Assembly: GCF_900104695.1 (NCBI RefSeq)
Contig: NZ_FNSW01000002.1
Coordinates: 62,001 to 126,000, forward strand
Source of the DNA: Paenibacillus sp. GP183
GTDB taxonomy: Bacteria > Bacillota > Bacilli > Paenibacillales > NBRC-103111
Length of the DNA stretch: 64,000 bases
Direction of reading: 5' to 3'
The position numbers and the translations under genes were made by a program. Positions 1 through 8,734 of this stretch are shown piece after piece. Position 1 is the stretch's first letter, and the number at the start of each line of letters is the position of its first letter. Under the pieces are notes generated by a model. It had not been told where the DNA came from. It saw nothing but the letters and a program-made list of their open reading frames with translations, and did no database searches.

Positions 1-832
1 CTTAAAAAATGGTTCAAGCAATTTTGCGTGGTGAGCTCGAGCATTGTCCAATACCATTGTTATTTTGCCTTTGGGGTAAGCATCAACGACTCGATGCAGA
101 AACACCAGAAACTTTTCAGCTGTATATTCCTCATCTTCCTGCCATACGATTTGGCCTGTGCCGTAATCAACTGTAGAAAACAGCTTTACGCCTCGATGTT
201 TGCCTGTGGTTTTTATGATTCGCTGTTTGCCTTTAGCAAACCAGGTGCGTTGAAGAGCTTGATAATCACGGATCATGGCTTCATCTTCAAACAATAAATG
301 ATCAATTTCGCCATTCTCGTAATTTTTTTAACCTTGGGAAGGTTGTTTCGACAAACTCTTTTTGCTTCTCTTCGTCAGCTGCCGCTAAGGTATAGGTTGG
401 TTTGGTATAGCTCATATCAAGACGGTGCATCAACTTGGACACACCCCGGATGGAGTAACTTTCGCCAAACTCACGTTTGATATACTCGCCGATCAGTTGA
501 AGCGTCCAGTTGAATTTTGCCGTAAATCCAACCTCATGAGGAAGTGATTCTATGATTGTCTTCTTAAGCTTCACTTGCTGCTCTTTAGTAATTCGCTCAC
601 GGCGACCAGGGGAGAAATTCATCTGTAATCCATCTAAACCGGATTCGTGATATTGCTGTAAATACGTTCTTACCGTACGCTCCGACCTCCCGATGATTGT
701 GGCAATTTGCTGCTTGTCATGCCCCAGTAAATGTAAGCGAACTGTCTGGTATCGCTCGAACATTCGACGGTTCTTTTCTTGTTTTAACCGTTTCTCAACT
801 TCCTGTAACTTAACTGCTTCCATCGTCATCAC
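1..832 (-). pseudogene. IS630-family DDE transposase in two frames (3' end outside window)
   Basis: The first frame (302-832) encodes an N-terminal helix-turn-helix/winged-helix DNA-binding region of 176 residues. The second frame (about 1-320) encodes the catalytic RNase H-fold part, with the motifs HLLFEDEA (first Asp) and VLDNARAHH (second Asp). The junction is a run of seven A residues on the coding strand near 324-330. Removing one A gives the continuous sequence ENGEIDHLLFEDE, typical of the family. This may be programmed frameshifting or transcriptional slippage, as known for some IS630 members, or a mutation; sequence alone cannot decide. It catalyses cut-and-paste movement of the element. 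Confidence 0.8.
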
Positions 833-918
833 CCGTCCATTAAGTGGTCTTCACTTATTCGACGGTTGATGGGTAGAAATCCTTTCAATTAGAAAAGGAA
901 AGTGTCTAGTTCAACTTA
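1..918 (-). mobile_element. IS630-family insertion sequence (partial, runs off left edge)
   Basis: The 5' end of an IS630-family element, with its transposase read leftward out of the window. The boundary is placed at about 918 because the coding frame of the interrupted kinase gene resumes at 919, next to TA dinucleotides, and IS630 elements use TA targets. The terminal inverted repeat cannot be checked since the other end is outside the window. The end position is good to within a few bases. Confidence 0.75.
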
Positions 919-1632
919 TATAGTCAGGGTATTCCGTTCCCCAGATGTCTTGGACTAGGGAAAGTCGGACCTCTAGCATACTCGATCATGGAACGGATCG
1001 ATGGCGGTAATCTAGCAGATTGCTCCACTGAGCAACAAAGCGGCCAGCTTACAGAGCTTATTCGGATCTTGAATCGAATGAACCATGTGAAGCTCGGATC
1101 AACGTGCGGATATGGGTGGATTAGGCCAAACGGAGACGGAACATTTCAAACTTGGAAGGACTATTTAGTTGCATCATTCGCGGAGGATCAGACGGGGACC
1201 TTCTGGGAGAGATGGTACGACCTGTTTCAAACGACTTGTTTGGAAAAAGACGTGTTCGATGAATGTTACAGCCGTTTGATGGCTTACTCGGCCTACAATG
1301 AACCGCACCGCTACTTTATCCATGGGGACTTTCACCCTTGGAATATTTTATCGGACGGCAAACGTGTAACCGGTATCATTGACGGCAATTGTGCATACGG
1401 CGATTTTCTCGTGGATCTCGCAATTCTCGATAGACACATGGAGCGTCTTGAAGTGATTCAAGCTTATCAAGACTACCAGGAGCAAGCCGGAATTATTATT
1501 CCAGATTTCAAGGAGCGATTAATCGGCGCCTATTATTTAAAAGGAATGGATGGACTTCGTTTCTATGCGAAAATGGGGTGGAACGATGCCTATTACGGTA
1601 CTCGCAACTTTCTTCTAAACTTGAGCAACTAA
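919..1632 (+). pseudogene. 5'-truncated aminoglycoside/hygromycin phosphotransferase-like kinase
   Basis: The C-terminal two thirds of an APH-family antibiotic kinase. The frame is open from 919, directly at the IS630 end, and includes upstream residues YSQGIPFPRCLGLGK before the first ATG at 988. The Brenner-type catalytic loop HGDFHPWN is at 1321-1344, followed by the metal-binding IDGN. The ATP-binding N-lobe, about 90 residues in relatives, is missing, so the product should be inactive. The remaining sequence is most like hygromycin-B 4-O-kinase-type proteins, but the substrate is not certain. The ATG at 988 has no good ribosome binding site. Truncation by IS630 insertion is inferred from the frame continuity. 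Confidence 0.7.
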
Positions 1633-1852
1633 GGAGTAGTACAACCGCATGGTTTACTCAATAACTCCATCAATTTCCCGGCAATCAACCGGGCATCAAG
1701 GAAGCAAAAGCCGCAAGAGGTCTTATTACTTGCTGCATCAAAGTTGAATGCTGGAAGAGATAATGTCCCGAAATTTGTGTCGCGTTACGTATGAAGCCGT
1801 CACGCATTCTAGGTGCCTGGATCGAAATTAGCTACTTCTAACTTCTTCGCAA

Positions 1853-1880
1853 AAAAAAGACGCCACGAAGGGCGCCGATC
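1853..1880 (-). terminator. Rho-independent terminator of the 1889-2566 gene
   Basis: On the minus strand GGCGCC, loop CTTCGT, GGCGTC is followed by eight T residues. It lies just downstream of the stop codon at 1889. Confidence 0.7.
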
Positions 1881-1888
1881 ATTTCGTT

Positions 1889-2566
1889 TTAATCTAGGTT
1901 TATATTAGGGTCGGGCTTACCTGGGTCGTCAAGATTGCCTATATCAATCCATTTATTCAATACCCAACCCCAACGTTTAACCGCGCGAACCGGCGTCTTT
2001 GAATCACCCATATTAATCCACTTATCGCCGACCCAAGTATGAATTAGTACGTAATCCCCCGTTATACCTTGTATGTCGATTGTTTCGACGTCTTGCGGCG
2101 CAATCGCTAATTCCGTTTTCTTGTCCTTAAATGGTTCGTCGTATAGATTCAAGGTTTCGGTTACGCGGTATATAAAACGACTAGGCGTCGGGTTTTCCCA
2201 TAAATACGATTTTTAGACGAAACCCATTTCGTTCCAATCCAAGTTTCAACGGCGAAATATTCATTGTTCCAACCGCCCGTACAAGTGACGACTTGCGGTG
2301 CAAGTGCGGCGCCAGTAGGAGTTACGGTCAATTTAATCCCTGGAAAGTTCAATGTCGTAAAGCGGCGTATTTTCCGTTATGACGATTTGGTTCGGGTGAA
2401 AGGAACGATAATCCCCCGCGGCATTAACGAAAGAAGCGGGTAAGATAACAGCGACGATAAGGACGGCGGAAAGCAATTTGCGAATCAGTTGAAGAGAAAA
2501 CGAGCAGACCAATACAAGAGGTACAACAACAAAATCTTTGAAGAATCCGCTAAGGACATCGTTCAA
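1889..2566 (-). pseudogene. Secreted repeat protein, broken by two compensating frameshifts
   Basis: I do not recognise the family. The first segment (2333-2566) holds a signal peptide, with hydrophobic core LLSAVLIVAVILPASF and an AxA-like cleavage region. The second (2161-2352) and third (1889-2152) are in a shifted and then the original frame, and each carries a similar unit with APQxV and TWxGxKW motifs. Reading through the junctions joins TPLYD to PGIKLTVTPTG and RIYGK to NPTPSRFIYRVTE, so this was one secreted protein with about two repeated beta-rich units. Either the gene is decayed or there are two sequencing errors. The true start is uncertain; the ATG at 2566 precedes the signal peptide by about 30 residues. 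Confidence 0.55.
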
Positions 2567-2670
2567 GATTATTTTAATAGCATTATCAAGGAACCAGCCG
2601 CATTTCTATGTATCATAGTTATTTTAAATTTGAATATATTTTAAACAGCTCCTGAAAGGAGGTTATTCCC

Positions 2671-2730
2671 GTGATGGTGATTCTCAATTTTGGATTCTTC
2701 ACTGTCATTTTCGTCTGGTTTAGAAATTAA
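2671..2730 (+). CDS. Possible 19-residue holin-like (type I toxin-like) membrane peptide
   Basis: A strong ribosome binding site, GAAAGGAGG, lies 8 bases before GTG ATG. It is followed by a very short hydrophobic peptide (MMVILNFGFFTVIFVWFRN) and, right after the stop, a stable hairpin. This layout (strong SD, tiny single-membrane-helix peptide, immediate hairpin) is that of Firmicutes putative holin-like toxins of type I toxin-antitoxin systems. It is shorter than the usual 28-35 residues and may be decayed. No antisense RNA can be demonstrated from sequence alone. Confidence 0.35.
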   Translation: MMVILNFGFFTVIFVWFRN

Positions 2731-2737
2731 AAACCAG

Positions 2738-2768
2738 CGAGCCAGTTAGCGAAAGCTTACTGGTCTCG
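2738..2768 (+). terminator. Hairpin after the small hydrophobic peptide
   Basis: The stem CGAG-CCAGT-AGC closes on a GAAA loop with GCT-ACTGG and CTCG (one bulged T). An A-rich tract follows rather than a T-run, so termination is only probable. It could also be part of an antitoxin RNA region. Confidence 0.4.
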
Positions 2769-2907
2769 GGAATAAAATAAAAAATGATAATGCCACTCAG
2801 AAACCCAATAAAAAACGCCAACTCATTTGTCAACGCTCATTCTTGTCCATCTATAGAATAACATTGTAATTATGCTGAGTTACTACGGATTATATTAAAT
2901 ATAATCA

Positions 2908-3504
2908 TTACGCTTGGGCTTGTTGTAAACCTCTTTGAACTTTTGAAGGTAAGACGAACAATATCTCTCCTAACGCCAATGCAAAATCCACTACTTTCTT
3001 TGCATTTTCTGTGTTAGGTAATTGAACTTGATCATCTGCATGTCGTTGATCATTCGCATCAAGTCTTACCTCGTGAGCCCACTTTGCCATGTCATTAGTA
3101 ATGAGATGGTTTGTTGATGCTTGACCTATTCTTGTATATAAAGATCCTTCCTTATAACCTTTCAACTTAAGCATTGCATCAACTGAACTTGCAGCTAACA
3201 TTACAGCACCCGCAGGCGCGTGGATGCTCTCTAATGCTTGTTGTAAATAATCATGCGCAGGTGATGGTATCCATTCATTTACTTTTTCGCTAGACGGGTA
3301 TACATCTCGTACGTAGGATTGCCCATGTATTGCCCACGCAGTAACTAACCCGCCACAACGTGAACAGAAATAAACTCTCCATACTCTCCTGTTTGTACCA
3401 TTATGATTATTTGTATCGAAATATTGCAAACTCTTTAAATTTGGACTAGCAACAGAACAATGTGGACATCTACTTAAATCCAAATTATCTGAAAGTTCCG
3501 TCAT
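2908..3504 (-). CDS. DUF4145 domain protein with zinc ribbon
   Basis: A protein of 198 residues. The start is taken as the ATG at 3504 because GGAGG lies 8 bases upstream; an upstream GTG at 3519 overlaps that site. The N-terminus carries a zinc-ribbon pattern CPHC ... CSRCG (about residues 13-55). It is followed by a helical DUF4145 region including HDYLQQALESI and a cluster AASSVDAMLKLKGY. DUF4145 proteins are often found with restriction or defence genes, but no such partner is adjacent here. The function is unknown. It appears intact and monocistronic. Confidence 0.6.
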   Translation of the reverse strand: MTELSDNLDLSRCPHCSVASPNLKSLQYFDTNNHNGTNRRVWRVYFCSRCGGLVTAWAIHGQSYVRDVYPSSEKVNEWIPSPAHDYLQQALESIHAPAGAVMLAASSVDAMLKLKGYKEGSLYTRIGQASTNHLITNDMAKWAHEVRLDANDQRHADDQVQLPNTENAKKVVDFALALGEILFVLPSKVQRGLQQAQA

Positions 3505-3889
3505 AAAATCAACCTCCACTGCAATGTTTTATACATATTCAAATTTCGACATTAGGAAGTAATTTCCTTCTAACATGATACTAACCCAACCGTACGATTC
3601 TCTCAGCATATGTGTCTAAGCGTCCGCACAATACATGAAGATTCCCGCATTTTATAAAAGTTATGACAGATTTTTATGGCACGATTTTATAATACAAATT
3701 ACATTAGATTAATATGCAAAATGAATGGGATGTGCAATGGTTGTGGCTTTTTTGGCGTAAATAAAAGTGAGATTGTATCTAAGCGAACATATCACACTAA
3801 AAAACTTATATTGTAATAACATCCTAAGAAACATAATCATGGCAGATTACGTCTATAGGTAAAGCAATCTACCAAAGGGGAAATTGATA
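3505..3889. other. AT-rich intergenic region
   Basis: A divergent spacer between the DUF4145 gene and the rightward membrane protein. It is AT-rich and must carry promoters for both, but I see no convincing paired -35/-10 boxes, ORFs or hairpins. Confidence 0.4.
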
Positions 3890-4708
3890 TTGAATATCAG
3901 GTACATATTGGTTTGGGTAATTATTGTAGCTTTGGCTGTAGCTGGTGTCTTTTATGATGTAAGTAGTAAGAAGACACTCATGGCAAGCAATCAACTACAT
4001 TTAGTCAAACTAGTGGATGTTGAATCTTCTGATCTAATACCATTACATGCGGGAGCAGGGTCATTTTCCTTGCCCTTACGAATGGATGATTCAAAATCTA
4101 AAGAAGTTGTAACAAAAATTATTGCTTGGTTAAATTCATCAAAAGTAGTTGGGGAAGCAAAGAATGAGTTTGTTTCATTTGGTAGTAATCCAACAGAATT
4201 ACGGTTAAAGCTCCGTAATAATACGTTTATCCTCATTGAAGATGCTGTTGATGGTGTTTCAACGAAGTTGGATAATGGCATCCAAGTACAATCTAAGCCA
4301 GTAAGAGATCAAGTAACGCTTGTTCAAAGTGGTAAAGAGGCAATTAGAATAAATTCACCTGAACTTAAAACGTGGATTCAAAAAGGATGGAGCGAAGAAG
4401 ATGTATTGAAGTTCACTCAAAAGGATGCTATAGCTAAAGTGCTTAAGATGAAAACTGAGTTTCCTGCTTCTCCTGATCAAGTAAAAACGATGTTTGAAGA
4501 TGTTGGCGGTGTACAGGGCAGTAAAGTGGAAGTTAAACTTACAACAAAGGTTGAAGAGCTTGGTATGATGGAATATGTAATAGCATTGACAAAGAATTAT
4601 CAACTAAAAGTTGGGGGTAATGATGTAGTGACATATTGGAAATATCATGTGAATCCCAGTAGAGCTACTCTAATTGATAGCAAAAATGAAATGCCAGCGA
4701 TAAAATGA
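3890..4708 (+). CDS. Membrane-anchored protein of unknown function (paralogue of 34010-34549)
   Basis: The start is taken as TTG at 3890, 9 bases after AAAGGGG; a TTG at 3884 is too close to that site. An N-terminal membrane helix (YILVWVIIVALAVAGVF) is followed by an extracytoplasmic domain of about 250 residues. The middle contains the pattern KII-WL, VG-A-N, P-E, AVD-S, DQVT and SP-LK-WI. All of these recur in the same order in the protein at 34010-34549, so the two are diverged paralogues. This one has an extra C-terminal domain of about 90 residues with alternating charged and hydrophobic segments. I do not recognise a named family. A terminator follows directly. Confidence 0.6.
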   Translation: MNIRYILVWVIIVALAVAGVFYDVSSKKTLMASNQLHLVKLVDVESSDLIPLHAGAGSFSLPLRMDDSKSKEVVTKIIAWLNSSKVVGEAKNEFVSFGSNPTELRLKLRNNTFILIEDAVDGVSTKLDNGIQVQSKPVRDQVTLVQSGKEAIRINSPELKTWIQKGWSEEDVLKFTQKDAIAKVLKMKTEFPASPDQVKTMFEDVGGVQGSKVEVKLTTKVEELGMMEYVIALTKNYQLKVGGNDVVTYWKYHVNPSRATLIDSKNEMPAIK

Positions 4709-4738
4709 GGTTAAAATTGTATTTGATTTATAATAAGG

Positions 4739-4786
4739 CAAAAAGCCACTTGGACTGAAATGGTCTTATGTGGCTTTTGGTTTTAG
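4739..4786 (+). terminator. Rho-independent terminator
   Basis: The stem AAAAGCCAC / GTGGCTTTT is followed by a T-rich tail. It sits 30 bases after the stop codon of the upstream membrane protein gene. Confidence 0.7.
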
Positions 4787-4998
4787 TATATCATTTCAAT
4801 AACTGACAAATAGCATCTGCTCCATCAAGTATTGTGTCAATTAGGACAATGGATTGTCGCTTTACCAACTACATCAAGGCTTGTTTGTCATTTTTAAGCT
4901 GCGAAAGTTGAGTAAATAACTACTTGTCGTTTCATTTGATCAATATTTGACATCTTCTTTAGAACTAACTAAAATTATCGAAAGGGGAGTGAAGCCTC

Positions 4999-5301
4999 AT
5001 GAATCAACGTATAGTAGATGAACATAGAGTATTATTTGATAAATTGAATGCTATTGTGGCGAGAAATGAGATTGGAGAATTAATTGTTGTTAGGAGTAGA
5101 AGAACAATAAAACCTATCATTCCGTTTATTATTTCAATTTCTGTTTTCCAGCAATGGAAGGCTAGGGATAACAAAGTTGTTATAGCAGATTTGCCATTTG
5201 AACAACTAAACACAGATATTCCGTTAAATTTTAAAATTAGAAGAGATGAACCGTTGACAGTAATTCAAAGTTTTGATGAATTAGAGTTTTCGGAGAAATA
5301 A
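4999..5301 (+). CDS. Hypothetical protein, 100 residues
   Basis: ATG preceded by AAAGGGGAGTGAAG at good spacing. It encodes a soluble, charged small protein with a hydrophobic stretch PIIPFIISISVF in the middle. I do not recognise it. It stands alone between two terminators, which supports a real transcription unit. Confidence 0.55.
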   Translation: MNQRIVDEHRVLFDKLNAIVARNEIGELIVVRSRRTIKPIIPFIISISVFQQWKARDNKVVIADLPFEQLNTDIPLNFKIRRDEPLTVIQSFDELEFSEK

Positions 5302-5323
5302 AAGAAAGACAATAAATCAAATG

Positions 5324-5368
5324 AAAAGGCCGTGAATCTCAACTCGCGTTGAAAATTCACGGCCTTTT
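5324..5368 (+). terminator. Strong rho-independent terminator
   Basis: A 13-base stem AAAAGGCCGTGAA / TTCACGGCCTTTT, with an inner TCAAC/GTTGA pairing, is followed by T residues, 20 bases after the stop at 5301. Confidence 0.85.
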
Positions 5369-5485
5369 TCAGTGCCCCTCAAGTAAACGGGTTGTGGTGC
5401 AAAAGACTTGGACTTTGATTTGAGCTGAGTAAAGCAATAAGAGAATTACAAAAACACCGCAGAAAATTAGAAAGAGGTGAGGAAA

Positions 5486-5665
5486 TTGCAATTGATATAC
5501 ATCACAGGTAGTATATTTTCTGGGTTGTTTATACTAAGTACATTACTATTTTTTAAATCTTTATTAAACAAAGAAAATAGTAAAGGGCAATTCACATCAA
5601 TATTTTTTTCCGCTATATTTGGTGGGGCAACATTCATAGTTTTATTAATGTCAATATCAAAATAA
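5486..5665 (+). CDS. Small two-helix membrane protein
   Basis: The start is chosen as TTG at 5486 behind AGAAAGAGGTGAGG; an in-frame GTG at 5477 overlaps that ribosome site. The product is about 60 residues with two hydrophobic helices (YITGSIFSGLFILSTLLFF and IFFSAIFGGATFIVLLMSI) joined by a charged loop. The family is not recognised. An AAGCTTGA hairpin with a T-run follows about 65 bases downstream. Confidence 0.45.
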   Translation: MQLIYITGSIFSGLFILSTLLFFKSLLNKENSKGQFTSIFFSAIFGGATFIVLLMSISK

Positions 5666-5694
5666 ATCATCATCATTCCTTCACTTCTTTATTA

Positions 5695-5850
5695 AGGACA
5701 CAAAGGTGGGGACATAATTGAACGCTCAGAAGCTTGAGAAATCAAGCTTTTTTGTTTTTATGTCCCAACTTTTGTGTCGTGACGAAACGCACAAATGTGG
5801 GGACATTGTGCTCAAACGACACAAATTGGGGGACATTGTCGCGATCGCTG
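5695..5850. repeat. Cluster of GACACAAA-GGGGACAT repeats around a terminator hairpin
   Basis: The motif GACACAAAnnTGGGGACAT occurs at about 5697 (plus), 5760-5779 (inverted), 5790 (plus) and 5818 (plus). The first two copies form an imperfect inverted repeat, about 18 of 20 positions matching, that encloses a perfect hairpin AAGCTTGA-GAAA-TCAAGCTT followed by TTTTTTGTTTTT (5730-5760). The hairpin is a plausible terminator for the small membrane protein. The repeat set looks like a miniature mobile or REP-like element. Confidence 0.5.
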
Positions 5851-6087
5851 ATCGCATGGCTTTTCGATCCATGTGCAAACGACAAATTCGAAACTCAGAA
5901 GCAAAGAGAAGACAGGGAATAGGCATATATTTCTGCAAAGAGACTTTCAAAAAAAACGTTTTTTAGAACCAATAGGCGTCTATAACTATCTTCATATTTT
6001 TACGTGAAAAACCTAAAGAAGCCATATATTATTTGAAAAAGGGATTGCCAAGAAAGTAAAAATTCACATTGATAGGTGGGTACAAAC

Positions 6088-6246
6088 ATGCAGTTAAAAA
6101 GCGTAATTAAAAACGACGGTTCAGGCGACATGCTCGCCTGGAAGTTCCTTGGTGAAGTTTTCAATAGAAAGTGCATTAACTCATACGTGCCGTTGTCTTC
6201 TTCCTATTTACTGTACAATTTCTCTGGTCATCGATGTGAACAATAA
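6088..6246 (+). pseudogene. Possible remnant of an SPFH/YdjI-like gene start
   Basis: ATG behind GATAGGTGGG begins MQLKSVIKNDGSGDMLAWKF, which resembles the start of SPFH-type (virion core/YdjI-like) proteins of Bacillales. The frame then ends after 52 codons without the SPFH domain. It is most likely a decayed fragment; the similarity is short and from memory. Confidence 0.25.
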
Positions 6247-6401
6247 TTTTTTCCTTATAAATATGAAGGCATTCTGAATAGGTCAAAAAAATAAATCTAC
6301 ACTGGCAGGCTAAATTTCTTAGTACCCCAAAACAGGGACAGAGTGTTCACGTATCGAATTTTACCTATTGAGCAATCATCTGAACAGGAGTAGGTGAATA
6401 C

Positions 6402-6737
6402 ATGACGCCGGAATCTTTAGCCTTCTGGAACCGTCTTTCTTCTAAGCAATAAACGATGCTGATGGCAATCAAAGATTTATCCTATACATATAGCAACGGC
6501 ATCCCTTATGAATATTTAACCCCTGTCCTGATCAAAAGATTAAATTGCTCAACAAGATCGGTCTCAGTTTATGTAAGAGGGTTAAACTCGAACGGACTTA
6601 CCAGAAGCGATACCCAACTGTATAACTCGTCAATGGTACGATGCCTTTGGTTGACAGATAAGGGAAAGGACTTCATCTTCGAACATCAAAAGATTATTGA
6701 TGACTGGTCAAACAATATAGTGGAGAACCTTCAATAA
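6402..6737 (+). pseudogene. Small winged-helix DNA-binding protein interrupted by an in-frame stop
   Basis: The natural start appears to be ATG at 6402, behind ACAGGAGTAGGTG. It encodes MTPESLAFWNRLSSKQ and then hits TAA at 6450-6452 in the same frame that continues as TMLMAIKDLSYTYSNG. The downstream part (from ATG 6456) is 93 residues with a winged-helix pattern (YLTPVLIKRLNCSTRSVSVYVRGL, then a basic loop and WLTDKGKDFI). Without the stop the protein would be 111 residues. Reinitiation at 6456 is possible but has no ribosome site. The family is not named. Confidence 0.45.
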
Positions 6738-6837
6738 ATGATGCTTAATTATTGAAGATTCGTATAAGTAATCGTGTATATGTCGTGCATAAAAATATTT
6801 TTGTGATCTGTAGACTATTTACTGGAATAAGATGAGG

Positions 6838-6843
6838 TATAAT
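6838..6843 (+). promoter_or_regulatory. Candidate -10 box for the kinase/ABC operon
   Basis: A perfect TATAAT about 90 bases before the kinase start. No good -35 box lies 16-18 bases upstream, so the call is weak. Confidence 0.3.
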
Positions 6844-6934
6844 AGAATAGGACTATGTTTTTAATAATTGCATGAATCAGGCAAGCCCAATAATTCGATT
6901 AAAGCTTTCATCACAACATGCCAGAGGGGATCTT

Positions 6935-8734
6935 ATGTTCTACTCACTGAAAAATCGGATGATTCTTGTCTTTTCCGCACTGATGATCTTTTCATTCGGC
7001 TTGATGTCATGGGTAATCTTTAACGAATCCCGTTCGATCATCCGTTCCTATATCGAGTCTTCTGCTTTGGAAAAAATGGATGAGTACGGTTCTTTTATTC
7101 AAACGGCACTGCTGCAGGTTTATGATTTATCGTCCCACGTATACAATAGCGACGTCACGAAAACCTGGGACGCCGCCCAATCGAATCCGTCCTTGACGGA
7201 AGGCGAGAAAATACTTGCCGACATTAAGCTGAGCCAGTTATTGACCCAGACGTCGAACAGCTACTCGGGCGTATCTTCGGTAGCCATTTACCGCAAAGAA
7301 GGCCTGCGGATTGGATCGGAGAATCAGATTGTACAGGACGGTATATTTTTGCAGAGCCCGTGGTACCAAAACTACCGAAGTCGGGGAAACCGTTGGGCAT
7401 CCTCGCACGAGGAACAGATGGACAAGCGGTATGAAAGTTCGCGACAGGTCATCAGCTTGTTGATGCCGATCGGGACGTTTGATCATCGATTATCTGAAAG
7501 CGTTCTCAAGGTGAATCTCGATTCCAATTTTCTGCTTGAACCTCTGAATCGAATTCATGTAGGGGAAACCGGGAGCATATTCCTGCTGAACCAAGATGGT
7601 ATTCCGGTATTGCCGCAAAATGATGCTAAGCTGCAATCAGAAGCCGGACCCATTCTTGAGACCATACGTACGAATGACAGCACTCAGGGTGTTATTTATA
7701 TGAATCATCTCAAAGGTCGTGAGATTCTGGTCTATAAGAAGCTGAGCGTCAATAATTGGATGCTGGCCAGCATCGTTTCTGAAGCTGATCTGTATACCAA
7801 TTTGATCAATCTGCGTACAACCATCGTGATCTTTACCTTGATTCTGCTGATCCTGGCGATCCTCATAGCGACGTGGTTATCTCACGGCATTACCAGGCCG
7901 CTGTCCCGGTTGGCATCGGCCATGCGCTATGTTCAGAAAGGGGAATTCGCCAACGCTGAGAATCGAATACCCGCTGTGCCGCGTGTTCGCAACGAGATCG
8001 GCTTCGTGACCTCCGCTTTTCGAAACATGGTGCAACAGCTAAAGCAGCACATCAAGAATGAATTTGAGCTGAAATTGCTGAGGCAACAGGCGGAATATAA
8101 AGCGCTGCTTATGCAGATCAATCCGCATTTCTTATTTAACACTTTGGAACTGATCAGCAGTTTGGCGCTGCAGAGCCGGACCAGGGATGTGCTGAGTGTA
8201 GTCGATTCCCTTAGCGATATGATGCGGTTTTCCATGAAAATCAACCATGATTTGGTCCGACTTCGGGACGAGTTGAGCTGCTTAAGCGATTATTTGTCGA
8301 TTCTGCAAATCCGCTTCGGGGAGCAGTTAGTGATTTCAAGCAAAGAACAGGGAGACCTGGAGCGATTGGAAATCGTCAAGTTTATCCTTCAGCCACTGGT
8401 GGAGAATGCCGTGAAGTACAGTTTGGCTCACAGGGACATCGCCGAAGTGACAATACGGACTAGCCGGGAGGCGGAAATACTGAGGATTCATGTTCAGGAC
8501 AACGGAATCGGAATGCCTCCAGAAGTTGTGCAGAAGCTCCAAGCGGAATACAAATCGCATCAATTTGATCAAGTTCTGAACGCCGAATATCGACAGATCG
8601 GACTTCGCAACGTTCTGGCACGGTGCTCCTTATATTATGGAAATCGCTTCTCATTCGTGGTTCACTCGGAAATCGACCGGGGGACGATGATCGAACTTAT
8701 TTTACCGGCACAGGAGGGGTCAGAGCGTGTATAA
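6935..8734 (+). CDS. YesM-type sensor histidine kinase
   Basis: A membrane sensor kinase of 599 residues, counted from ATG 6935, which follows AGAGGGGATCTT; an ATG at 6872 is in frame but lacks a ribosome site. Order: membrane helix 1 (about residues 9-29), a large extracellular sensor of Cache type, membrane helix 2 (about 290-316), HAMP linker, His_kinase domain with the phosphoacceptor in QINPHFLFNT (His near 398), and an HATPase domain with N box ENAVKY and G box DNGIGM. It should autophosphorylate on sensing an extracellular carbohydrate or its binding protein. It then passes phosphate to the response regulator whose gene overlaps its 3' end by 8 bases. Intact. Confidence 0.92.
   Translation: MFYSLKNRMILVFSALMIFSFGLMSWVIFNESRSIIRSYIESSALEKMDEYGSFIQTALLQVYDLSSHVYNSDVTKTWDAAQSNPSLTEGEKILADIKLSQLLTQTSNSYSGVSSVAIYRKEGLRIGSENQIVQDGIFLQSPWYQNYRSRGNRWASSHEEQMDKRYESSRQVISLLMPIGTFDHRLSESVLKVNLDSNFLLEPLNRIHVGETGSIFLLNQDGIPVLPQNDAKLQSEAGPILETIRTNDSTQGVIYMNHLKGREILVYKKLSVNNWMLASIVSEADLYTNLINLRTTIVIFTLILLILAILIATWLSHGITRPLSRLASAMRYVQKGEFANAENRIPAVPRVRNEIGFVTSAFRNMVQQLKQHIKNEFELKLLRQQAEYKALLMQINPHFLFNTLELISSLALQSRTRDVLSVVDSLSDMMRFSMKINHDLVRLRDELSCLSDYLSILQIRFGEQLVISSKEQGDLERLEIVKFILQPLVENAVKYSLAHRDIAEVTIRTSREAEILRIHVQDNGIGMPPEVVQKLQAEYKSHQFDQVLNAEYRQIGLRNVLARCSLYYGNRFSFVVHSEIDRGTMIELILPAQEGSERV

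Noticed and set aside
1660-1793. Open stretch on the plus strand reading EVLLLAASKLNAGRDNVPKF
   Set aside because: No start codon or ribosome site, too short to assign to a family; at most a gene remnant.
5718-5966. Overlapping open frames on both strands over the GACACAAA repeats
   Set aside because: They arise from the repeats, have no ribosome sites, and overlap each other in three frames.
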